Source of the DNA: Deltaproteobacteria bacterium
Lineage (GTDB): Bacteria > Desulfobacterota > DSM-4660 > Desulfatiglandales > Desulfatiglandaceae
Reading direction: 5' to 3'
NCBI GenBank assembly: GCA_019307815.1
Contig: JAFDIV010000002.1
Span: 124,001-188,000 of the forward strand
DNA: 64,000 bases
The notes beneath the pieces are model-generated. The model did no database searches. It was not told the DNA's origin and saw nothing but the letters and a program-made list of their open reading frames with translations. This document shows, piece after piece, positions 25,398 to 34,171 of the stretch (within the stretch, counting starts at the first letter, position 1; every line of letters begins with the position of its first letter). The translations under genes were made by a program, and so were the position numbers.

Positions 25398-26681
25398 GTG
25401 AAGGGACTTCAAGTCTCAAACCCGGATAGAAGCACGGTAGATCTTGCCAGCGGCCCTCTTAGGATTTGTCTGTTGAGCTATCGAAGCAATCCCCATTGCG
25501 GTGGCCAAGGGGTATATATCCAGAACCTGAGCCGGGCCCTGAAGGATCTTGGCCATCATGTAGAGGTGGTCTCCGGGCCTCCAGATCCTCAGTTGGATGG
25601 GGACATTCCTGTGTTCAAGCCCAAGTGCCTGGATCTGTACAACCCTAACGATCTTTTCCGGGTTCCGTCTTTGCGGGAGCTTGCCAATCCCATCAATCTG
25701 GCCGAGTGGCTCGGGGTATGCACCATGGGGTTCCCCGAGCCATTCACCTTCGGGCTCAGGGCCTTTTTGTTTTTAAGAGGCCGATTCCGTCACTATGACA
25801 TTGTGCACGACAACCAGAGCCTTTCTTACGGCTTGATGGCCATTAAGCGGTTTATTCCCACCATTGCAACTATCCATCATCCAATCACGGTGGATCGGGA
25901 TGTGGCGGTCCGCGAGGCCGTGTCCCTGTGGCGAAAGGCCCAGGTCATGCGGTGGTACTCATTTGTTGGAATGCAGAAGCGGGTATCCCGCAGGCTTGCC
26001 CGGATTATTACGGTGTCAGAACGGGCAAAGCAAGACATCAGCCATGAGTTCCGCATTTCACTGGACAGATTTGTGGTGGTCCCCAATGGAATAGATACCC
26101 GGCTCTTTCGGCCGATTCCAGGGCTGGAGCGGGATCAAAACAGGGTGATAGTGACCAACAGTGCTGATATGCCACTAAAAGGACTCCATTATCTGTTACT
26201 GGCTGTTAAGGAGGTCTCTATACATCGTCCCGTGAATTTGGTGGTTATTGGTACACCCAGGGAAAACGGGAAGGTAGTGCGCTTGATCAGTGATCTGGAA
26301 ATGGGAAAGCTGGTGACCTTTACCGGACGGGTCAGCGGGGAGGAATTGGTGCGTCACTATGCCAGGGCATGGGTGGCAGTGGTTCCTTCCCTTTATGAGG
26401 GATTTGGCCTACCTGCAGGCGAGGCCATGGCCTGCGGGGTCCCGGTAATAAGCACCACCGGCGGTGCCCTTCCAGAAGTAGTGGGAGATGCGGGGGTGCT
26501 CGTGCCCTCGGGCGACCCCCATGCCCTTGCAAGGGAGATAGCAGCACTTCTGAATTACCCGGGAAGGGCCAGGGAGCTGGGAGAGGCTGGTTACCGAAGG
26601 GTGCGTCAATATTTTACATGGCAGAGGGCAGCCCAAAGGACCGTTGAGGCCTATCGGGAGGTGATCCGTGATCACTATTGA
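25398..26681 (+). CDS. Glycosyltransferase, GT4 family
   Basis: Transfers a sugar from a nucleotide donor, probably to a lipid or glycan acceptor. About 427 residues. The N-terminal acceptor domain begins LRICLLSYRSNPHCGGQGVYIQ with the glycine-rich GGQG loop. The C-terminal donor domain has VVPNGIDTRLF, then PSLYEGFGLPAGEAMACGVPV (the E-x7-E retaining GT-B motif) and VLVPSGDPHALA. The exact start is unsure: GTG 25386 or GTG 25398, the latter spaced 11 bases from GGGAG. It heads a three-gene plus-strand cluster with a methyltransferase and a toroid-fold protein, with short overlaps. Confidence 0.9.
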   Translation: MKGLQVSNPDRSTVDLASGPLRICLLSYRSNPHCGGQGVYIQNLSRALKDLGHHVEVVSGPPDPQLDGDIPVFKPKCLDLYNPNDLFRVPSLRELANPINLAEWLGVCTMGFPEPFTFGLRAFLFLRGRFRHYDIVHDNQSLSYGLMAIKRFIPTIATIHHPITVDRDVAVREAVSLWRKAQVMRWYSFVGMQKRVSRRLARIITVSERAKQDISHEFRISLDRFVVVPNGIDTRLFRPIPGLERDQNRVIVTNSADMPLKGLHYLLLAVKEVSIHRPVNLVVIGTPRENGKVVRLISDLEMGKLVTFTGRVSGEELVRHYARAWVAVVPSLYEGFGLPAGEAMACGVPVISTTGGALPEVVGDAGVLVPSGDPHALAREIAALLNYPGRARELGEAGYRRVRQYFTWQRAAQRTVEAYREVIRDHY

Positions 26682-27396
26682 TTTTTCCAGGCTTACCATA
26701 AGGAGAGGGGATTGTATCCTGGATGTGGGATGTGGGTCAGGCCGACATAGCTCTGCTGCGGCCAGGCAAGGCCGTGTTACTGTTATTTCTTGTGATCTAA
26801 AACTGGAAGAGCTCATGGAGACCAGGGCTAGGCTCGATTATGAACGGGCCTTGGGCGTTCAGGGAGATGGGGTATGGGCTGGGGTAGTAGGTGATATTAG
26901 ATCTCTCCCATTCAAGAGTGACGCCTTTGATATAATTATCTGCTCTGAAGTCTTGGAACATGTCTTGGAACATGAAAAGGCGGCTGCGGAACTCATTCGG
27001 GTGTTGAAGGGAAATGGGATCCTGGCTGTAAGTGTTCCCCGCTATTGGCCTGAGCGGGTGTGCTGGGCCCTTTCCAGACAATATTACGAGGTCAATGGCG
27101 GGCATGTGCGGATCTATAGAAAGGGAGACCTTATAAGCCTGTTTGAATCTCGCGGGCTGAGGCCATTTGCTCATTACTTCGCACATAGCCTTCATACCCC
27201 TTATTGGTGGCTGAAGTGCCTGATGGGTCCCACCAGAGACGGCCTCGGGCTTGTACGTCTTTATCATGATTTCTTGGTATGGGATATGATGAGAAGGCCG
27301 AGGCTCACGGGCCTTCTTGATTCATTGCTCAACAAGGTGCTGGGCAAAAGCCTGGTGGTGTATTTCAAAAAGGAGAAACATGTCCATCGTAATTAA
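26668..27396 (+). CDS. SAM-dependent class I methyltransferase
   Basis: 242 residues, GTG start, overlapping the glycosyltransferase by 14 bases. The SAM-binding motif I is ILDVGCGSGRHS (near 17-28), with FDIIICSEVLEHV as motif II/III (near 90-103), the UbiE/Methyltransf_11 pattern. The C-terminal part is hydrophobic and aromatic (SLHTPYWWLKCLMGPT), which may contact membranes or a lipid substrate. The clustering suggests modification of the glycosyltransferase's product. Confidence 0.88.
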   Translation: MITIDFSRLTIRRGDCILDVGCGSGRHSSAAARQGRVTVISCDLKLEELMETRARLDYERALGVQGDGVWAGVVGDIRSLPFKSDAFDIIICSEVLEHVLEHEKAAAELIRVLKGNGILAVSVPRYWPERVCWALSRQYYEVNGGHVRIYRKGDLISLFESRGLRPFAHYFAHSLHTPYWWLKCLMGPTRDGLGLVRLYHDFLVWDMMRRPRLTGLLDSLLNKVLGKSLVVYFKKEKHVHRN

Positions 27397-28489
27397 GATC
27401 CGTGACCGTCGCTACGGCCATTTGGGATCCATGCTGGCGGCTGCTGATTACATTGCCCATATCCAAAGGAGGGACGGGGAAATCCCCTGGTCCAGATGGG
27501 GGAGGACGGATCCCTGGGATCACGTGGAAAGCGCCATGGGACTCACAGTAGGTGGGTACCGATCCCGTGCAAGAAAGGCATACCTATGGTGCGCAGATAA
27601 ACAGCTCCCCGACGGTAGTTGGTGGTCCTGCTACAGGCGTGGCAAGCCTCGGAGGGGTGCCTATAAGGACTCCAATATGACTGCGTACCTGGCCACCGGA
27701 GTATTTCATTACTACCTGGCCACTGGGGACAAGGCATTCGTGTATACCATGTGGCCTGTCGTGGATAAGGCCATGGCCTATGTGGAGGGGCTTCAGGCCG
27801 GGACTGGCCAGATTTATTGGGCCCAAAAGGCCGATGGCACCACTGACACCAAGGCGTTGCTTGCAGGGTCTTGTTCCATTTATTTCAGCATTGGGTGTGC
27901 CATAAGAATAGCCCATCTAGTGGGCGAGCAAAGACCCAATTGGCTGCACATGAGGAGGCGATTGCAAAAGGCCATTGTGGAGTATGAGGAGCTCTTTGAT
28001 GTATCCACAAGAAGATATGCAATGGACTGGTATTATCCTGTACTCTGCGGTGCATTGCGGGACAAGGCGGCCCATGAAAGGATAGAGGGGCAATGGGGCC
28101 GATTTGTAATCCCCGGTATAGGAGTACGTTGTGTATGTGACAGGCCTTGGCTTACCATTGCAGAAACCTCAGAGTTGGTGATTACCCTTGCGGCAATGGG
28201 GCGGATGGAACAGGCCAGGGAGGTGCTAGGTTGGATTAAAAATACAAGATACCGTAACGGCGCCTACTGGACCGGATTCACCCTACCTGACTGCCGTATC
28301 TATACCAAGGAAAAGACCACGTGGACCGCTGCATCAACCCTGTTGGCAGCAGATATTGTGTATGAAATAACCCCTGCATCAGAGTTGTTTAGCCATTCCT
28401 TTTGGGAAGGGATTCTTGATACTGCCATTGACGTAGAGACCCCACGGCAGGTCAGCCATGACGAGCCCATGGCCACTGCAGCCTTGTAG
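27380..28489 (+). CDS. Alpha/alpha-toroid protein, prenyltransferase/squalene-cyclase-like
   Basis: 369 residues, very rich in Trp and Tyr. ATG 27380 follows AAGGAG, in a 17-base overlap with the methyltransferase. QW-like repeats such as KQLPDGSWW and a final NGAYWTGFTLPD suggest a six-helical-hairpin toroid, the fold of terpene cyclases, prenyltransferases and some glycosidases. The DxDD motif of squalene-hopene cyclases is not evident, so a cyclase role is doubtful. It may bind or cut a glycan or lipid in the same pathway as the two genes upstream. Confidence 0.72.
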   Translation: MSIVIKIRDRRYGHLGSMLAAADYIAHIQRRDGEIPWSRWGRTDPWDHVESAMGLTVGGYRSRARKAYLWCADKQLPDGSWWSCYRRGKPRRGAYKDSNMTAYLATGVFHYYLATGDKAFVYTMWPVVDKAMAYVEGLQAGTGQIYWAQKADGTTDTKALLAGSCSIYFSIGCAIRIAHLVGEQRPNWLHMRRRLQKAIVEYEELFDVSTRRYAMDWYYPVLCGALRDKAAHERIEGQWGRFVIPGIGVRCVCDRPWLTIAETSELVITLAAMGRMEQAREVLGWIKNTRYRNGAYWTGFTLPDCRIYTKEKTTWTAASTLLAADIVYEITPASELFSHSFWEGILDTAIDVETPRQVSHDEPMATAAL

Positions 28490-28505
28490 GTTTTCGTTAG
28501 AAGTC

Positions 28506-30086
28506 CTAGAGGGTGTCATTCCACTGCCAGTGTAACCTTCCGTTTTCCTCATAATAATATAAGTTACCATGCTCTTGGGCGAATGCCAGGGCCTCCCGCA
28601 CCTTTTGCGGGCTGTGAGGAAGTGTTCCATCCAAATGGGTAATCAGGGCCTCCAATGGCTCTTCTCGCGGTGAGGGCACGGGAGTGGTTCCATGGTCTTC
28701 GATAATGGATTTCATCATCAGATCATAGATGATGGAGGTATAGGCCAGTTTTTTATATTGCCAGACCTCTTCCTCAGTGGCCTCACGGGCGTGCATTCGG
28801 CGCTCGATATCCCCTAGCCATTCATGAAACTTGTTCTCCCATTCCATGACAATGGCATTCATCATGTCTTTGGTTACAGCGCCTGTTTCCACAATAGCCC
28901 GGTTGGCATGATACTGGCCCCAGTCATTGGTAAGTATCCTGATGCCCAATTCTTCGGCTTTTTCTCTCACTTCAGTGCCGGGGAAGGGGGCCAGAAGGTG
29001 AAAGCCGTAGGAGGCACCCATGTCTTTTAAGCGTCGGGCAAAATCCACTGTCTGCTGAAGGGTGTGAGGTGTCTCTCCAGGAAGGCCCAAGATGAAAGAG
29101 GCATGAGGGGTTATACCCACCTCAGTGCACATGCTGACTGCCGTCATTACCTGGTCCAGGGAAATGCCTTTTCGTATGGTCCTCAGGATTTCGGGGCTTG
29201 CTGACTCCACCCCGAAGCTCAAGGTGTGGCAACCTGCCTCTTTCATCTTTTCAAGAAGGGAATGGGTTACTGTATCCACCCTTGCAAAGGCAGCCCATTC
29301 TATGTTGAGGTTCCTTTGAATGATATGGTTGCAGGTGGCGATACAGCGAGACTCATTGGCCGTGAACAGATCGTCGGCAATATTGATCTGTGGAAATCCG
29401 AGCCGGGAAATGGACTCCAATTCATCCGCCACTACTCGGGGAGACCTGAACCTGATCCTGCTCCCACCCATTTTCCGGCCCACACAGAAGATGCACTTAA
29501 ATGGGCAGCCTCTGCTGGTGGTCATGGTGATGGGCATGCCCAGGGCCCTGTATCGTCCCAGGGGCAGAAGGTGTCTAGCAGGCCGGGGGAGCTGTTCCAT
29601 AGATAAGGGCTTTTTTGGGCTTTTGGTAATATGGATGCCTGCGCCGTCTCGGTATGCGACCGCCGGGATTCTGGACCATTGCTTCTTGGCCTCCAGTTCC
29701 CTGGCAATGGAAACAAGGATTTCTTCACCCTCCCCTTGGACCACCATATCCAATTCCGGGAATTCCATCAGTGTTTTCACTGGGCGAAAGGTGACATGAG
29801 GCCCTCCCATAACCGTGAGGACTTCAGGGTCAGTGGCCTTTACGTCCCTTACCACCCTGATGGCGTGATCAAAGGTCATGGTAACGGATGTCACTCCCAC
29901 CACTTGGGGACGAAAGTCGGCCAATATATCCTGTAATTTTTCCTTGCTGTAAGGATAGACTACAAAGTCAGCCACCCTCACCTCCACTCCTGCTTCTTCA
30001 AGGGCGCCCGCAAGATATGCAAGCCCCAAGGGTGGGGAGGGGGTCTCAGATATGGGATAATGAGGGTTTACAAGCAGCACTCTCAT
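28506..30086 (-). CDS. B12-binding-domain radical SAM protein
   Basis: 526 residues: an N-terminal cobalamin-binding-type domain (MRVLLVNPHYPISETPSPPLG to about 140, with VMGGPHVTFRP), then a radical SAM core with SRGCPFKCIFC (near residues 192-202) binding the 4Fe-4S cluster, then a C-terminal helical region. The family includes methylases of unactivated carbons, hopanoid and bacteriochlorophyll tailoring enzymes. It converges on the toroid gene with a 16-base gap, so it may belong to the same accessory pathway. The true substrate is unknown. Confidence 0.9.
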   Translation of the reverse strand: MRVLLVNPHYPISETPSPPLGLAYLAGALEEAGVEVRVADFVVYPYSKEKLQDILADFRPQVVGVTSVTMTFDHAIRVVRDVKATDPEVLTVMGGPHVTFRPVKTLMEFPELDMVVQGEGEEILVSIARELEAKKQWSRIPAVAYRDGAGIHITKSPKKPLSMEQLPRPARHLLPLGRYRALGMPITMTTSRGCPFKCIFCVGRKMGGSRIRFRSPRVVADELESISRLGFPQINIADDLFTANESRCIATCNHIIQRNLNIEWAAFARVDTVTHSLLEKMKEAGCHTLSFGVESASPEILRTIRKGISLDQVMTAVSMCTEVGITPHASFILGLPGETPHTLQQTVDFARRLKDMGASYGFHLLAPFPGTEVREKAEELGIRILTNDWGQYHANRAIVETGAVTKDMMNAIVMEWENKFHEWLGDIERRMHAREATEEEVWQYKKLAYTSIIYDLMMKSIIEDHGTTPVPSPREEPLEALITHLDGTLPHSPQKVREALAFAQEHGNLYYYEENGRLHWQWNDTL

Positions 30087-30237
30087 GATTTGGGGGCCCT
30101 TTTCTATTTCCGCATTGTTGCCTCGCCTGACCAGGGAGCCTAACCCATTCGTCGCCGGAGTTCAAGGCTTGTGCTTGCTAGGCAGGGACGAGGTATTTTT
30201 TGCTTGACAAATGAAGGTTGGAAAGGCAGTATTTTAA

Positions 30238-30250
30238 GAAAATTATTTTC
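30238..30250 (+). promoter_or_regulatory. Candidate Fur/PerR-type operator upstream of perR
   Basis: GAAAAT-T-ATTTTC is a perfect 6-1-6 inverted repeat, the geometry of Fur-family boxes, lying about 70 bases before the perR start and downstream of a TTGACA (30204-30209). It suggests autoregulation. A second copy was not found before the catalase gene. Confidence 0.45.
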
Positions 30251-30318
30251 CATTAATAGTGATTTTTGTTTTATATGCGGTACTTCAATGAATCATTAGA
30301 CAAGGACCAGAAACACAG

Positions 30319-30759
30319 ATGGCAGATCCGGATGCTCGGTTACAACAGATGCTCACCAAATTACGGGATCGAAAGTTTCGTATCACCCCTCAGCGTTTGG
30401 CCGTTGTGAAGATCCTTGCCCAAAGCAAGGAACACCCCACTGTGGAGAACATCTACGAACAGGTTAAGAAAGATTTTCCCACCACAAGTCTGGCGACCAT
30501 TTACAAGACCGTGTCGCTATTAAAAGAACTGGGAGAGATCCTTGAGCTTGGGTTTCCCGAAGGCAGTAACCGTTATGATGGGAACAAGCCGTATCCCCAT
30601 CCGCATATTATTTGTATAAGATGTAAAAAGATCATTGATCCTGATTTGATGGAACTCCAGCCCTTGACCGATGAGGTGACCCGAAAGACCGGATATAAGA
30701 TTATTGATCACCGGCTGGACTTTTTCGGTATCTGCCCGGATTGCCAGCAAAAGGGATGA
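30319..30759 (+). CDS. perR: Fur-family peroxide regulator, PerR-like
   Basis: A metal-dependent repressor that senses peroxide by histidine oxidation. The 146 residues include FRITPQRLAVVKIL in the winged-helix domain and the structural zinc site Cys99/Cys102 (CIRC) and Cys139/Cys142 (CPDC). The regulatory metal ligands align as His39, Asp87, His94, His96 and Asp107. The Asp at the last position, where Fur proteins have Glu, is the residue linked to peroxide sensing in Bacillus PerR. Catalase and a peroxiredoxin follow on the same strand, the classic PerR regulon. Confidence 0.92.
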   Translation: MADPDARLQQMLTKLRDRKFRITPQRLAVVKILAQSKEHPTVENIYEQVKKDFPTTSLATIYKTVSLLKELGEILELGFPEGSNRYDGNKPYPHPHIICIRCKKIIDPDLMELQPLTDEVTRKTGYKIIDHRLDFFGICPDCQQKG

Positions 30760-30891
30760 TCAGGAAATTTTTTGTTTGTTAAGGAGAGTGATTATTAGAA
30801 AGGATTAAGTGGCATGTAAACTATTATCCCTGATCCACAAATGGCTATTTTTGGATGGGCACTAATTGCAATAAAAGGGAGGGAGGGGAAA

Positions 30892-32412
30892 ATGAAAGGA
30901 GACAAAAAATGTTTGACAAGGGCATTTGGGGCTCCTGTGGGAGATGACCAGAACAGCCTTACTGCCGGGCCACGTGGGCCAGTATTGATGCAGGACGTGC
31001 ATCTGCTGGAGAAGTTGGCCCATTTTGAACGAGAGCGCATTCCAGAGCGGGTGGTACACGCAAAGGGGGCCGGGGCGTGGGGCTATTTTGAGGTCACTGC
31101 AGATGTTACCAGGTACACAAAGGCCAAATTTCTCTCTGAGGTGGGCAAACGTACTGAGGTCTTTGCGCGTTTTTCCACCGTGGGGGGCGAGAGGGGTTCG
31201 GCAGATGCTGCAAGGGATCCCAGGGGGTTTGCGGTTAAATTCTATACCGAGGAAGGCAATTATGACTTTGTCGGGAACAACACGCCCGTGTTTTTCATTC
31301 GGGACCCACTAAAATTTCCTGATTTTATCCATACCCAGAAACGCCATCCAGCCACGAACCTGCCAGATCCGAACATGTTTTGGGATTTTCTCTCCCTCAC
31401 CCCTGAATCCATTCACCAGGTCACCATTCTTTTTTCAGACCGTGGCACCCCTGCCAGTTACCGCCACATGAACGGCTACAGCAGCCATACCTACAAGTGG
31501 TACAATGAAAAGGGAGAATATTTTTGGGTCAAATATCACTTCAAGACTGATCAAGGGATAAAGAACTTGACCCGAGAAGAGGCGGTGAGATTGTGCGGCG
31601 AGGATCCCAACCACGCAACCCGCGACTTGTATGAGGCCATAGACCGGGGCCATTATCCTTCTTGGACATTGGAGATGCAGATCCTTACCCCGGAGCAGGC
31701 GGAAGATTTTCCATGGGATATCTTTGACATTACCAAGGTGTGGCCCCACAAGGAGGCGCCTCCCATTGTCGTGGGAAAACTGGTGTTGAATCGAAATCCA
31801 GCCAATTATTTTGCCGAGGTGGAGCAGGCGGCCTTTTCCCCTGGCAACGTAGTCCCAGGCATTGCCATTTCACCGGACAAGATGCTCCAGGCCAGGGTCT
31901 TTTCTTATCATGATGCCCATATTCACCGCCTTGGTCCCAACTATCACCTTATTCCAGTCAATAGACCGAAGAATGCCCCAGAGGCCAATTATCAACGCGA
32001 TGGATTCATGCGGGTGGATGATAATGGAGGACAAGGGCCCAACTATTGGCCCAACAGCTTTGGAGGGCCTGCACCTGTAACGGAGGCCTTGGAACCGCCT
32101 TTTGAGGTGAGTGGCCAGGCCGCACGATATGCCTATGTCCACCCCAATGACGACTTTGTGCAGGCAGGAAATCTTTACAGGCACGTAATGACTGATGAGG
32201 CCCGTGAGCATTTGATCGGAAATATTGTCGATCATCTGGGAAAGGCCCAAAAAAGGATTCAACTTCGTCAGACAGCCCTGTTCTTCAAGGCAGATCCTGA
32301 TTATGGGAGCCGAGTAGCCGAAGGTCTCGGGCTTGATAAGGCCGAGGTGGAGCGCCTGGCCAACATGTCGGATGAGAAAAGGGCTGCTGCCACAGATCTT
32401 CCAAAACCATAA
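30892..32412 (+). CDS. katA: Heme catalase, small-subunit clade
   Basis: Splits hydrogen peroxide into water and oxygen. The 506 residues show the catalytic [14 protein letters not shown] (distal His near 57), Asn in [10 protein letters not shown] (near 130) and proximal Tyr in [14 protein letters not shown] (near 340-350). ATG 30892 is chosen since GGGAGGGAGGGG sits right before it; the frame is open from 30841. It lies 132 bases after perR and 134 bases before the peroxiredoxin gene. Catalase in an anaerobe fits an aerotolerance island controlled by PerR. Confidence 0.96.
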   Translation: MKGDKKCLTRAFGAPVGDDQNSLTAGPRGPVLMQDVHLLEKLAHFERERIPERVVHAKGAGAWGYFEVTADVTRYTKAKFLSEVGKRTEVFARFSTVGGERGSADAARDPRGFAVKFYTEEGNYDFVGNNTPVFFIRDPLKFPDFIHTQKRHPATNLPDPNMFWDFLSLTPESIHQVTILFSDRGTPASYRHMNGYSSHTYKWYNEKGEYFWVKYHFKTDQGIKNLTREEAVRLCGEDPNHATRDLYEAIDRGHYPSWTLEMQILTPEQAEDFPWDIFDITKVWPHKEAPPIVVGKLVLNRNPANYFAEVEQAAFSPGNVVPGIAISPDKMLQARVFSYHDAHIHRLGPNYHLIPVNRPKNAPEANYQRDGFMRVDDNGGQGPNYWPNSFGGPAPVTEALEPPFEVSGQAARYAYVHPNDDFVQAGNLYRHVMTDEAREHLIGNIVDHLGKAQKRIQLRQTALFFKADPDYGSRVAEGLGLDKAEVERLANMSDEKRAAATDLPKP

Positions 32413-32546
32413 GGTAAAGGTTGTTTTAGGTGGATACATATATTTTTCTATATAGGGATAGCCAACTGACTGTGAGGGATCAGTAGGCCGAAAGGAGGTG
32501 AGAGAGGTATCGGGCAGCAAAGCCAAGAGATAAAGGAGGTGATTCC

Positions 32547-33266
32547 ATGAGGGAGCTCAAGGTGGGTTGTGGAAAACCCACAGGTTCGAAAGTAGGCGAG
32601 AACTTAGAGCCAAAGCCTGAAGAAGAAAAGATCATCAAAGAAGAGGAGGCAATTATGACCGGAGTAAAGGTGGGACACAAGGCCCCGGATTTTGAGGCAC
32701 CGGCATATCAGGACGGGAAGTTTGGTCAGATCAGGCTCTCAGACTATTTGGGCAAATGGGTGGTTCTTTGTTTCTATCCAGGTGACTTCACATTTGTCTG
32801 AGCCACAGAGCTGGCCGCAGTTGCGTCCAAGTACAAGGAACTTAAGGATCTGGGAGTTGAGGTCCTATCAGTGAGTGTGGACAGTCATTTTGTCCATAAG
32901 ATGTGGCAGGACCATGAGTTGAGCAAGATGGTTGATGGTGGTGTCCCTTTTCCCATGCTCTCTGATGGCCCGGGGAACATAGGCAAGCTGTACGGGGTGT
33001 ATGACGAAGATGCAGGGGTTGAGTTTAGGGGTCGCTTTATCATTGACCCAGATGGTGTTATTCAGGCCATGGAGATTCTTACGCCTCCAGTGGGCCGAAA
33101 TGTTAATGAGTTAATACGCCAGATCCAGGCCTTTCAGCATGTCCGAGACACAAAGGGCGAAGAGGCAACACCTTCAGGATGGTACCCCGGAAAACCGACC
33201 CTCAAGCCAGGTCCGGAACTTGTGGGTAATGTATGGAAGGAATGGAAGGTGGAGGAAGCCTTCTAA
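32547..33266 (+). CDS. Selenocysteine peroxiredoxin (in-frame UGA at the peroxidatic position)
   Basis: Reduces peroxides through an active-site selenol. An open frame of 84 codons ends at TGA 32799-32801, and the same frame continues to a stop at 33266, giving 239 residues. The TGA falls in PGDFTFV-U-ATELAA, precisely the PxxxTxxC peroxidatic site of AhpC-type peroxiredoxins. The conserved Arg region [11 protein letters not shown] and the C-terminal [17 protein letters not shown] follow. A hairpin at 32813-32828 fits a bacterial SECIS. The usual resolving Cys (VCP before the GW) is replaced by Thr (ATP). Two starts have good ribosome sites: ATG 32547 (AAGGAGGT, 6 bases) and ATG 32655 (GAGGAGG, 5 bases); the extra 36 residues hold Cys8. 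Follows perR and katA. Confidence 0.93.
32813..32828 (+). promoter_or_regulatory. Candidate bacterial SECIS element in the peroxiredoxin mRNA
   Basis: GGCCGC-AGTT-GCGTCC pairs five of six positions (one internal C/T mismatch) to close an AGTT loop. The loop carries the GU expected of bacterial SECIS elements, 18 bases after the UGA, in the range that SelB tolerates. Confidence 0.65.
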
Positions 33267-33883
33267 AAGGATCGCCTTTTTAATACACCCAGGGTCTTTG
33301 TCTTGGGCTCCTCCTCAAAAAGTCCTGAGGCCAGGGCCAACTTGTAGACTTGGAAAGGCGCCTGGCCTCCCTTTTTAGGGTCTTCAAAAATATCGTGGAT
33401 CAAGAGGTAGCCCCCTGAAAGAAGGTGAGGTGCCCACGCGTTATAATCGGTGAAGGCATCTTCATAAGAGTGGCCTCCGTCAATGAATACTAGGGCCAGT
33501 GGAATGGCCCATTGTCGGGCTGCCAGGGCAGATCGGCATACCATGGGAATAACCGTATCCTCCAGCCCCGCTTGTTCTATGGTTTGTCGGAAGAAACGAA
33601 AGGTATCGATTTTTCCCTGTTGTTCGTCATACAATTCGGGATCAAAATATTCCTCACCTGGTTGTTGCTCCTCTGAGCCTCGGTGGTGGTCAATGGAAAA
33701 GAGAACTGATGCATTTTCTTTGCAGGCCGCGCCAAGGTATAGGGTGGATTTGCCGCAATAACTGCCGATTTCCAGACAGGGCCCCATCTTGCTTGCAATA
33801 AGAGCTGTCTCATACAAACGGATCCCTTCTTCAGGGTCCAGGAATCCCTTAGTACGGGCTAATAATTGCTCGTCCACATTCAT
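33263..33883 (-). CDS. Class I SAM-dependent methyltransferase (Methyltransf_24-like)
   Basis: 206 residues. Motif I is PCLEIGSYCGKSTLYLG (near 36-52), with the acidic SAM-ribose residue in FSIDHHRGSEEQ. ALVFIDGGHSYEDAFTDYNAW (near 131-150) is characteristic of Methyltransf_24 proteins, which act on small molecules or glycans. It converges on the peroxiredoxin gene, their stops overlapping by 4 bases, so it is not part of the stress operon. The substrate is unknown. Confidence 0.85.
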   Translation of the reverse strand: MNVDEQLLARTKGFLDPEEGIRLYETALIASKMGPCLEIGSYCGKSTLYLGAACKENASVLFSIDHHRGSEEQQPGEEYFDPELYDEQQGKIDTFRFFRQTIEQAGLEDTVIPMVCRSALAARQWAIPLALVFIDGGHSYEDAFTDYNAWAPHLLSGGYLLIHDIFEDPKKGGQAPFQVYKLALASGLFEEEPKTKTLGVLKRRSF

Positions 33884-34011
33884 GCGTTCTCAGACCTTCC
33901 TTATTTTTTTAGCGCTTGGTTACCAACCTTATTTATCCCAAACAGAAATTTTTGTGTAAAGTAGATTGTTCCTGTCTCCTAAGAAACAACCTGCTTTCAA
34001 AGCCAAATTAA

Positions 34012-34070
34012 CCCGCCTAAGGCGGGCAAGTGTCATTTTCTTGCCCGCCACGACGTGGGCGCAGGCGGGC
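34012..34070. repeat. GC-rich palindromic repeat cluster
   Basis: A run of alternating GCCCGCC/GGCGGGC arms: CCCGCC-TAA-GGCGGG (34012-34026), a perfect ten-pair stem GGCGGGCAAG/CTTGCCCGCC (34021-34049), and GCCCGCC/GGCGGGC (34043-34070). The arms can pair in several exclusive ways. It lies in a 700-base gap and resembles a dispersed palindromic element rather than a terminator. Confidence 0.7.
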
Positions 34071-34171
34071 AGGTTGCTGATTAGGGATGAGTTAGTGATT
34101 TCAGGATGGGAGAGGGCTCAGTGAGGCCCTTGGCATTAAGATTGAAAAACTTGTTCGTAAGGCGTGCAGAT

